The notes beneath the pieces are model-generated. The model made no database searches. It was not told where the DNA came from and saw nothing but the letters and a program-made list of their open reading frames with translations. DNA of 64,000 nt from Adenanthera pavonina (Eukaryota > Streptophyta > Magnoliopsida > Fabales > Fabaceae): NCBI GenBank assembly GCA_026686845.1, contig JAIVEN010000008.1, positions 36,274,501 through 36,338,500 on the forward strand. The letters are read 5' to 3'. Position 1 is the stretch's first letter. Every line of letters begins with the position of its first letter. The position numbers were made by a program, and so were the translations under genes. Positions 36,994 through 46,885 of the stretch are shown one piece after another.

Positions 36994-39046
36994 TTAGACT
37001 TTGTTTGGTTCAACTAAGGAAATTGTAAAGGGAGTAATTGAAGGTATTTTAATGGAAGGAATTAGAAGGGAAGAAATTGGAAAAATTTTAAAATTTCCTT
37101 ATTTTGTGAGATTTGAAATGAGAGAATTAAAAGGATTTTAATAAAATTTTACTTGGTTCAGAAAGAGAAAAAAATTTAATAACCAATTTACCATTATGCC
37201 TTTATATCTTATGTTTTTTTAATTTTTTTATATCTTCTTATATAAATGAAACTTACATATTATAATAAGGAGCTTTCAAATTAAAACAAAACTTTTATTT
37301 TCAATTTTGATATATCAAATTTGATTGATGAATTTTTGTAAAAGAAAAACATTAAACTCTCAATTTCATTATATATCAAAATGCTATGGGAGAAATACGT
37401 GTTTCACCTTTCAAATAATAAAAGCACTTTTCAAATAAATACTTCCACCCTACTTCATTGAACAAATTCATTTAATTATCATTTAAACTCATCAATTATC
37501 TGAGACTTTTTATAGCATAAGAACAAATCTACGTAGTCGAAGTCCTATAATTTAGGTAAAAAGTGAATCTCCATGATGAATCCTCCAAATCTACCTAGTC
37601 GAAGTCCTGTAATTATGCAAAATACATAATGAAATAAAAAGGAGATTTTGTAAATAAAGAAAAAGTTTCCACATTCATTATGAAAAAAATAAAAAAAGAG
37701 GCAACTATCATTAAGTTAAAAACTAAATATAACTATATATAACACCACATCAAATTAAGACCAAATCTTTTTTTTTTTTATAAAAGGTCAATATATTAGC
37801 AGTAAAATCACATATAAAGTTTATTAGTAACCGTCATGATACCAATAAACTTAAAAAACCAAGAAAGTGAAGAGATAAACAAGGAAATGTTAAGATGTTG
37901 GCTTAGATGAGAAGTATCTTCGTCAATAGAGTCACCAAGTCTTCCTTTCTTGAAATCTGCTTTTTGAAGCAGACAATTATTATGTGCATGATCACACCAA
38001 AACATGTAAAGGTTCCATACATACTTATAAGTATGCATTCAAATGTTCTGTATCAGTACTAAGAGTCCAAAAAACTCATAATAAAACTTGGCTTCCACTT
38101 TGATTGAATAACAAAGAAAATGACATCAAAGGATTCATTCAAGTTTTAAAAAAATTGAAAAAAATACTTTATTCTTATGAAAATTTCTAGACTACCTCAA
38201 ATAATTTTAATGCATATGAAAACATGAAAGTGACAAAATGCAAATTCCTACTTCATTGATACATTACACTAATCTCCCCCTAAAATATGGCTAAAATATA
38301 CTTTGATAATTCTGTAGTTTCAAAAATTATATTCAACTCCCCTCTAATTTATTTTCGCAAGGTGAAGGTGCTACAAATAGGAAGGAGCAAATAACAAAAA
38401 AAAAAGGCATTGCCTTGTGACCTATGAACAGGGAGAAGCAAATAACAAAACACAAAATATCGTTGCTGCTGTATGAGCTACGTACAGGAAGAAGTAAAAA
38501 AAAAATACACAGATCGGTTCTAACAAGGAAATGGGAGAGGGAATGCATATGAAGATCAAGATAAAAAAGGCACGAGTGGAAATAGAAATAAAGCAAGATA
38601 AAAAAAAAATAGATCACTTGAGATGAGAAAACGGTAACCACGATGAACATAAATTCAGGCGACAATAATGACGCCGGCTAACAAGTAGGCGACGACATAG
38701 GGAGAGACAACACAAAGCGTGCGAGAGGGCAAACAAAGGAGAAAAACCCAAGCACGAAATGAGAGCTTAGGAGGATGGTTTTTTTATTTTTCTCTAAGGT
38801 ATTATTGTAATATTAAAACAAAAGAGAAGGCAAATTAGTTAGGATATTTCCCATTATACTCTCTCTTCTCCTAAAAAACTCTAATTTAGGAGAAAATAAA
38901 ACCGGACAACCAAAGGAGAAGGGAAAGCTATAAATTACCTCACTTTCCCTCCAAAATTTTGGTCTAAATAAGGGGAGGAAATTCAATTTATTCCAATTTC
39001 CTCCCATCTCTTACAAAAAAAAAAAACTCAAATCAAACGTGGTCTT
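36994..39046. mobile_element. possible 2-kb inverted-repeat element
   Basis: The left end gactttgtttggttcaacta pairs loosely with the right end tcaaatcaaacgtggtctta. Just inside, gaaattgg-rich sequence pairs with ccaatttcctcc. The middle (37200-38800) has no recognisable gene; ORFs of up to 110 codons lack family features. Could be two unrelated repeats. Confidence 0.35.
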
Positions 39047-39329
39047 AGTTGAGCCAATTTGAGCCTTCCTTTTCAGCTTTCACTTTCCCTCCCTCACAGT
39101 CACGTGCGTCTGCCCCTGCCATCTCCGACCCTCTGCAAAAGCTCAAAATTACCCCCGTGAAAGCCTACACATGAACTGTTTACTTCATTTACGCAAGTAC
39201 AAACTAACCCATCTTTCAAAGTTTCCAACTTTTGACTACCTACCTCCTCCTTCCCTACTTTCGCTCTCTGTCTGACTCTCTGTATTTGCATTGCTTGATT
39301 CAGCTTGGGAATGGAGTTAGCACATAGAG
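39047..39329 (+). promoter_or_regulatory. G-gamma promoter-proximal region and 5' leader
   Basis: Less AT-rich than its surroundings, with pyrimidine-rich stretches and a cacgtg core near 39101-39106 (G-box like). No TATA box is obvious. It contains the uORF start at 39311. Confidence 0.4.
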
Positions 39330-39343
39330 ATGCGACAATTTGA
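39311..39343 (+). CDS. 10-codon uORF overlapping the G-gamma start
   Basis: ATG at 39311 gives a 10-residue peptide ending in TGA at 39341-39343, overlapping the in-frame ATG at 39330 of the main frame in another frame. Such overlap could reduce use of the 39330 start and favour the one at 39348. Confidence 0.35.
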   Translation: MELAHRDATI

Positions 39344-41383
39344 ACCAATGTCGACTTCTTTGAGTAGTTCGACAGAGCAGTCGTTGAGTCCCAAGTCGCC
39401 GCCGCCGCCAGGGCTTCTGGATTTCTATGGGAAGCGGAAGCAGATGGTCAAGATTCAGGTTTTAGAGAGAGAGATTGCTTTGCTTCAGGTCACAATTAGT
39501 TAACTTTCTTGTTAAAACTTTCTTTTATTCCCCCTCGGTACTGCATGAAACAATGAGGAAGCTCTGTTTTTGCATCCTGCTACTTCATAAACAAAATCAC
39601 TTTTTATGTCCGTTGACTTGTGTGTCGCATTAGAGAAACCTAGTGTTAATCATGAGTTTGGAATTTAAGATAAGTTAACTTGTTACAGTAAACGATTTTC
39701 AGGCTTAAAACAGAACACTTTTTTTTATTTACATTTAGAGCAAAAGACCGACTTTGTATGGCTTTAATTAACATTTTCGAACCAAGCTCTTAAGTAGAGT
39801 TATGTGTATAATGTGCATCAAATTTATTAGCATGTTTGGTGTATGGAGCATGTAGTTTAATAAGAGGTCAAAACCTTAACATAAAGGGGACGGTTGAGCT
39901 AACAGTATGTGAAGTTTGAATTTTAACTATGCCAATTTCTTAGGACCAAGCCACAAGAAAGCAAATCACATGCTGCTTTTTTGGTTGAAGATTCATATGC
40001 TTTTGACTGGACTAAACGTGGATTTGTTAAGGTATCAATGTGTTGCAGAATTTAGCTAGAGATTTTCTATCACTCATTTACTTGTAACATTAATGACTAC
40101 TTAACGTGTGGATCATAGTAAAATAAAACTGTTAATTATTCCCTCTCATTAGATATACTGGTGAATTTCGCTGATGTCCTGACAAGAAGTATAGATTATA
40201 GACATGACTTACCGTGTTGTGGAATTGATACCTTTTCTGATAAATCTGTACTGCAGAGTCTTATTCATAATCCGAACATGCTGTCATTATTTTTGAGAGA
40301 ATGTATCTATCATTCCATTGAGCTCCTCTGTTGTGCTTATAAACTCTTTCTTTATGAAGCTAGTTTCAATCAAACAAATGGAGCTCATTTTCCTACTTTC
40401 ATGTGTATTGACTGCAGGAGGAGTTAAAATCACTTGAAGGCCTTCACCCTGCTTCTAGATGCTGCAAAGAGTCAGTCTTTTTTCTTTACTGATTCGTTTA
40501 GTGATACAAAATCCTAAGGTAGATCATGAGTACATATATAGCAGAACTCACGCTGATATACTTACATGTAACATGTCTATTCTGAGGAAACAGTTCTGAT
40601 AGATCATGAATTCCTTTGAACTTCTCAGTAACATGTTCATATCATTGTTATATGTTGAATGCTCATTTGACAATTGATGTATTTCTTGACAGGCTTGATA
40701 CCTTTATATGGTCTAGTTCAGATCCCTTCACACCCATGTATGAATCTTCAAACAGTTCTGTCGATATACTTCATTATTGATTATTAATTTTTAAGTTACT
40801 GAACCTGATAATTATTGCTTCTCAAACAGAAATCAGACAATCACTAAACCCCATGGCTTTTGGAAGCACTTCAGGTATTCAGTTCTTACCTTCTCTCTTT
40901 TTCTCATCATTCCCATTCAGCAATCCAATTTAAACTTGTTTCATCAATATCAATCATCGATATATAATATATAAAATATATAACAATCCATATTATTTAT
41001 AAGTCATAAGTAGTGTAATTTATTTCAAATTTCATACAATGCAAGAAAAAATGTGTGTAGTTGCTAATGCGAAAGATAAGTACTCCTTCATTAAGATATA
41101 AGCAATTAATGTTGAATGCAAATGTACAATCACTTAGTAATCGGTGATCACTATCAGCAGGTTAAGCTGCTTGTTTCTTCTGAGTCTTCCATGGGTTTGC
41201 TGCACTAGATGTTGTCTACTTCCAAAGAAAATGGTAAAAGGTTGTTGTGGAAGCAGCTGCCGCTTCAAGACCAAAACCGTTGGGAGTTGTGGCAATGTTG
41301 TGAAACCTTGTGCTCACTTTGTTGTGTGTTTTTCCTGTGATTGTTGTGTACACAGCTGTTGCAATAGATGCTGTCATCCATAA
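39330..41383 (+). CDS. heterotrimeric G-protein gamma subunit, type C (AGG3/GS3/DEP1-like)
   Basis: The G-gamma subunit pairs with G-beta at the plasma membrane; plant type-C members control organ and seed size. Exons are 39330-39488, 40418-40470, 40693-40737, 40830-40874 and 41161-41383, all GT-AG and in phase, giving 174 residues. After a Ser/Pro-rich start comes DFYGKRKQMVKIQVLEREIA, then EELKSLEGLHPASRCCKE, the DPFTPI motif and GFWKHF, which follow the gamma-like domain of Arabidopsis AGG3. The tail of about 74 residues has about 18 Cys in CC and CxC groups and no CaaX box, the mark of type C. The tail is shorter than in DEP1 or AGG3 as I recall them. A second in-frame ATG at 39348 would give 168 residues; 39330 was chosen for its better context (G at -3). 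The long first intron (39489-40417) has no identified content. Confidence 0.88.
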
Positions 41384-41670
41384 TGAAAGAAACTGCCCCT
41401 CCATGACAACATACAAGAAACTTCATCTATGGCTGGGATGAATCTTTATTTCTAAAAGCTGGGATGAATCTCTTACTAAATGCTCATGTCCTATGAAGTT
41501 AGTGGATGTATATACATTGGTAAGTCTCAAATTTAAATGGCGTTTCTTTCTCTCTGAATTGTTTTGCAAATTGCCACTAAAGAATTGGTTTATTATCGTA
41601 GAAGAGTGGGTAGTATCAATGGAATGCTCTGCTTAAATAGCCATTGCTATTTTCGATGTCGAAATGAGTG

Positions 41671-41961
41671 CTCCCTCCGTCTTCCTTTTTTTTTTTTCTC
41701 TAGAAAATTTTTGTTTCAGAGCTTGTCATTTTAAAATCTCAATACAATATTAATTGTTACCTTTTCAATTATACATTTACATATTATTTTGAAAGTTAAA
41801 TATAATATTAATTGATTTTTTCTATTTATTTATTTATGAAATTTATGAAAAATGTTAATATGTTAATTTCATTTCTCAATATGTGTATTAAAATCAACAA
41901 ATAAAAAGAAAAGGATGAAGCATGAGAAAATGAAAAGTTAAGATTTCCTTTTATATAGGAG
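41671..41961. mobile_element. Stowaway-like MITE
   Basis: Left end ctccctccgtcttcc, right end ccttttatataggag. The flanks are tg and ta, so the duplication is decayed. About 290 bp, non-coding. Confidence 0.5.
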
Positions 41962-42323
41962 TATCATTTAAGTGTTTACCACATAGATTAATAACTAAAA
42001 TTTTAAAAAAATAAAAGTAATATGGCATAAATTTTTTTAATTTATGTCCTTATACATTTTAGCTATTCCCTTCGCAATTATTATGCCAACAAGTAATATG
42101 CACAGTTGAAGATAAGGATATAATTCACACAAGAAAAGTAATATTGTTTGAATTAAAAAAAAAGTATGAATAAAAACAACTTTTTAGAAAAATGATATAT
42201 AAAAAGAAATGGAGAGAATATTTACTTGTATTAAGAATATTTAAAAGTTGTATTTATAATTTTAAATTAAGTATCATAAAAATAAAATCATTCTGATTAA
42301 TATTACATATACAAAAGTTGCTA

Positions 42324-42582
42324 ATCCCTCTTATCTATTTTATAAAAGCATTTTAACTAAAATCAGGCAAATTAAGAAATGAAGTTAAAACCAGTTAGAA
42401 GCATTGAATTTGTCAAAATTTATTATAGCATATCTAAAATATCCTTAATAAAAATCATTAATCTCTATCTCAAATTAATATTTGGAGAAAGAAGGTTAAA
42501 ACTATCAAGGACATTTGTGAAAATTATACATTTTCACATAAGGTAAAACTAATGTAGAAATTAAATTAAGGACTAGATGGAG
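42324..42582. mobile_element. Stowaway-like MITE
   Basis: Left end atccctcttatc, right end ggactagatggag, flanked by TA at 42322-42323 and 42583-42584. Non-coding. Confidence 0.55.
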
Positions 42583-42680
42583 TATTTACTAAAGTGGATC
42601 ATGTGTAGTAATATGGAGCCCGAAATAAGTTATATTATTTATGACTATTTAAACATTGCAACTTTCTAGATTAATTATTA

Positions 42681-42950
42681 CTTCCCCTGATTCAGTTGAT
42701 AAAGCATTTTTAATAACCGTACAAGGATCAAAGGAGGTAATTAATAACTGAAAAAAAAATTTACATTTTTCTAAGTTATCCTCATTTATTGTTTTCCTAA
42801 TAGTGGTAGTTAATAACTAGTAGAACAAGTCATTTGATACCTTTTCAAAGATATTTTGGAAAAAAAAAATAAATGCACTATATAATCTATAAAATATTTT
42901 ATATTATGAAACATAGATTTTTAAAAAATGTGTGCTATGAAAGGAAGAAG
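42681..42950 (-). mobile_element. Stowaway-like MITE, family E copy 2
   Basis: Flanked by TA (42679-42680, 42951-42952). The reverse complement matches the outer element at 53916-54455, including tatgtttcataatata and aatgaggataa blocks. Confidence 0.65.
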
Positions 42951-44328
42951 TATATTTTATATTTAATATTGATCATATCAGACAAAGTTACATGATCTTT
43001 TAAATATGAAGAGGACATTTTTGTTATGAATCTTAAAAAGATATATGCAATTTAATAGAAGTAAGAGAAAAGTGTAGAGATTAGAAATAGAGTGAGTGAT
43101 TTTTATTATTTCAACGTCATAAATACATGGTATATATTTTTTATTTATAGACTTCCAACCATTAAAATTGACTTAAAAGCTACAAAAGAATAAATAACAA
43201 AATTAATCCACGTGAATACATAATATATAACCTTTGAATTTTATGGCTAGTAAATATGAGCAAAATTCCTAAAAATCATTCATTTAGCAGGTTAGGGAGA
43301 AACGCTAATAGTTGGAAGTCATAGGCATTAAAAGTAGGTTGTGAATGTTCACACATTTTATAATTTATAATACCTCCTTAGACGTCGATAGCAAATATAA
43401 TGTCTCATTAAAATTTTAGTAGAAAAAACTCAATAAAATAAAAATGTATATAATATTTAGATATTTATATGGCAAATCTATCGACTCAAACAAAAGGGAC
43501 ACGTGACCACTTTTTTTTTTTTTTTATCCCAGTGACCACTTTTATTTTATGCGGTAAATCTTATGCTTTCCTACAAACGGACGGGTCGGATTATTACAGG
43601 GTAGGTCTAGCTACCCAAATTATATCCTCACTCGCTGCTCTGCCCTTTTTCTACAATAAGTCACGTATCATTATGTCACACTTTACGTCAATTATCTTCT
43701 CAATTTTTTATTTTTTGGCCTTGTGAAATCTTGAGATATTATATATAGTACATGCTTTGACCGATTCAAAGGTAAACAAGCTGACAAGTTATGGCCATCC
43801 CTCCTATTTATCACTATCAAATTAATTACCAACTTTGAAGAGGCTGAAAGACATATCACTGTATCAAAATTTCAGCTTGGAATCTATTTGTCCCTCAATA
43901 AGCATAATTTCTTCATTATTTCTAGGTATGTTTTGCTCTCCTTCCTCTGATTAATTTTCATCCAATGATCACAATTAGAGTTAATCATTTTCTTGCTTTA
44001 TGTTATTATTCGAAACTTGTTAACCGAATTGCATGTTTTGGAAGAAATTTCAAGCAAGTGATTTTTCGCTTTGGAGCTTGTTTTCTTGGATTGACATGTG
44101 GGCTTTTTTGTCCTTTTGGGTGTGTAAAGTGTTAATCTATTGCTTGATTGCGTTGAAATGGTGTGGAACCTCACAGATCAGAGCTTGAACTTTTTCATAA
44201 ACCCATGATCAATTCGGTTTCGCTACTCTGGACCGAATTTCCTCAGCTAAATTGTTGATTCATACTAAGGGAAAGATTAGAAACATTTTTACGGTGTTGA
44301 AACGGCCTGAAATTTTGAAGCTTTGGGA

Positions 44329-44364
44329 GCTTCAACAATGGTGGAAATCCACCATTGTCGAAGC
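44329..44364. repeat. 36-nt hairpin, 16-bp stem
   Basis: gcttcaacaatggtgg, loop aaat, ccaccattgtcgaagc: one mismatch in 16 pairs. A second short inverted pair gaagct / agcttc (about 44318-44334) overlaps its left foot. Confidence 0.9.
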
Positions 44365-44491
44365 TTGGTGTGGGAGGTTGAAGATGACCTGCCACACCCA
44401 ACCTCACTCACGTCTCCTGGAGAGAGTGGGGCGCGTGGAGATCGTCTTATGAGTAGTTTGACTCAGATCTTAATGCGTTCTTCCATAATTT

Positions 44492-45533
44492 GGGAAAAGG
44501 ACATATTTTGTCCCTCTAAGAAAAATATTTCTAAAAACTACTCCTAAATCCGAATTTTTTTCAATCTCATAAGAATTTGAGTAATCCGTAAAGAAAATAA
44601 AAAAAATGGCAAAACAAAATTACCCTTTTGATTTTTTTTCCCAAGTAGGATAAATTAAATTTCTAAATGGATCGAATTAATTTTTCAAGTTGACTTGAAT
44701 TAAATTTCTATATGAATTATACTAATTTTTCTAGTAGATCGAATTAAATTTCTAAATAAAATAAACTAAATTTTCAAGTAAATTAAACTAATTTTTTAAG
44801 TGGACTAACTAAATTTCCAATTGGAATAAAATAATTTTCTAAGTGAATTGAACTAATTTTTTAAATAAAATAAACTAAATTTTCAAGTGGATTGAATCAA
44901 ATTTCAACTTAATTAATTTTTTAAATAAATTGAACTAATTTGTTAAGTTTGAAATTCCAAATCCTTTTCAAGTCTTTTGTTGGTTCAACTTTAGAAATTT
45001 TTGTCAAGATGACGACAAATAAAATTTAATTAATTACATTTGAAAATTTAGTTCAATCCACTTGAAAATTTAGTTTAGTTTGCTTAAAAAATAAGTTTGT
45101 TTCATTTAAAAAATTAGTTCAATCCATTTGGAAATTTATTCAATTCATTTGGGAATTTTGTTCAATCCGCTTGAAAAATTAGTTCATTTCACTTAAAAAT
45201 TTGCCTCAGTCCACCTTCAAAATTAGTTCAGTTTACTTAAAAAATTAATTCATTTTACTTAAAAATTTAGTTCAGTTCATTTGGAAAATTAATTTAGTCC
45301 ATTTGAAAAATTAGTTCAACTCACTTAAAAATTTAGTTCAGTCCACTTGAAAAATTAATTTAGTTCACCTAAAAATTTAGATTATTTTAGTTAGAAAAAA
45401 TTAAAAGGGAAATTTTGTCCGGTGATTCTTTTTATTTTCTTTTCTAAAGATTTAGGTTCTTTTGTGGGATTAAAAAAATTAGGAGTACTTTTTGGGAAAT
45501 ATTTTTTTATGGGTCCTTATATGTTTTTTTCCC
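44492..45533. mobile_element. foldback element FB3, Mutator-like ends
   Basis: Arms of about 480 bp run inward from gggaaaaggacatattttgt on the left and from its partner ending catatgtttttttccc-like on the right (tatatgttttttt then ccc at 45531-45533). The outer 130 bp pair closely (for example aaaaatattt and actcct blocks). The inner parts are about 20 units of the type gaactaattttttaagtgga, in mirror orientation. The 9-bp flanks ccataattt and tataatctt are only partly alike. No coding capacity. Confidence 0.78.
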
Positions 45534-46885
45534 TATAATCTTTTGTTTCATACCTAATGGTTTTTTGGTGGGAATTTTTTTGTGTCCAATAAGCATTTAT
45601 TATTAATTTTTCAAGGATTTTACAATATAAAAATATATTGTAATGTTAGAATTCTGGGATGAAAATTTTTGGGTACAATTTACACAATATTATTGGCTTT
45701 GGCGATGAGTCACTCTCCTTTGTTGTGTATATAGTTATGTTAATAAATTCGGAAGCACTTATAACATTTATATTTTATATAATTATATGCAAAATTCATT
45801 TGCATGGTTTTATAGGTACTATTAGCAATATAAATGGCTATTTTAAGTTTCCAGCCTTTCATGTTCTCTCTCTTAAAAATTTCTAGGAATTGAGTACTTA
45901 TGCCTTTGAGAGTTGAAATTGGATTATAATATTTTGTTTAGAAGAGTTTATTTGTGTGATAATGGTTGTTGGGCTTTTTTATAGCTTTAAATCTTGTAGT
46001 GTTTTGACTCAAATGAAAATGTGAGTTTAGTTTTCAACCACCATTCTCAATTTTTATTTTGATCCATGAGTTAATATAAATTTGCTTTATAATTCAGAAT
46101 ATTTTAAATATTTTAATTTTGGGCTCTAAGGTTTCATGAATTTCAATTTGGATCTCTATGTAATTCTACTGGCATCTATATGTTTATAGACTTTTGTTTG
46201 GAACTTGGAAATTTTTAAAATTCTAGTTTGACGCTAATAACTTGAAATTTTAAATTTGGTCCCCTAAAGTTTTCAAAAATTTTATTTTAACATCTAATAG
46301 TTTTCATTTAAAAATAAATAAATCCCTAGGTCTTTATAAATTCTATTTAGAATTTAGATAGAGAAAATTTCCAAATTTGTTGCTAATCATTCATAAATTA
46401 TCTTACTTTTTTAAAATATAAGTCATATTTAACTATCTTGCACCCACCAAAGAGAGATTGATTCTTTCAAAAATTTTTATAGCTTTTCAAAATTATTCTC
46501 ATTAAATAGAGATAAAAATGAATTATTTTTTTCCACCATAATTTTTTTACTCTTATCTTTCATAATTGAATGCTATCATAAATAGGAGTAAAATTGAAAA
46601 GAAATTATTAAATATTTACTAACTTTCACAAGGTCACTTATATTTTAAAACCTTAATCATTCAAAATTCCAATTCAAAATTCCATCCTATATTTTGAATC
46701 GGATAGAGTATTTGACCCTTATATGAAATTTTGAACCAAGTAAATCTTGATAATTATTTATTATGCACCATTTCATTTTTCATAAATCATGAACTTGTTT
46801 CTGGCAAAAAAAAAACGGAGAAGCAATTGTTTTATCAAAGCCAAAGCATACTAATGATACAAAGAAAAGCACTCAGTCTATTCTC

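Larger units (their letters stand above)
41384..43840. other. spacer rich in Stowaway-like MITEs
   Basis: Holds the G-gamma 3' UTR and the MITEs at 41671-41961, 42324-42582 and 42681-42950. No gene is seen; an 85-codon ORF at 43469 has no recognisable features. Confidence 0.5.
43841..46885 (+). other. inferred leader exon and 5' UTR intron of the PICBP-type gene
   Basis: A probable non-coding exon ends at 43925 with a good donor (tctag|gtatgt). The acceptor is uncertain; one candidate is at 46820 (cggag|aagc). If right, the intron is about 2.9 kb and contains the hairpin at 44329-44364 and foldback element FB3. The exon pairing is inference only. Confidence 0.35.

Noticed and set aside
39840..39960. 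Possible second SINE in the G-gamma intron
   Set aside because: A vague tRNA-like stretch (gttgagctaacag...gtttgaattttaac) without target duplication or tail.
40161..40427. 88-codon ORF
   Set aside because: It lies in the first intron of the G-gamma gene and runs into exon 2 in the wrong frame.
43469..43726. 85-codon ORF with hydrophobic segments
   Set aside because: Hydrophobic runs come from poly-T; no start context or homology that I recognise.
44640..45400. Regularly spaced short repeats resembling a CRISPR-like array
   Set aside because: Units are degenerate, have no unique spacers, and reverse orientation at the centre; this is foldback element FB3 in a plant genome.
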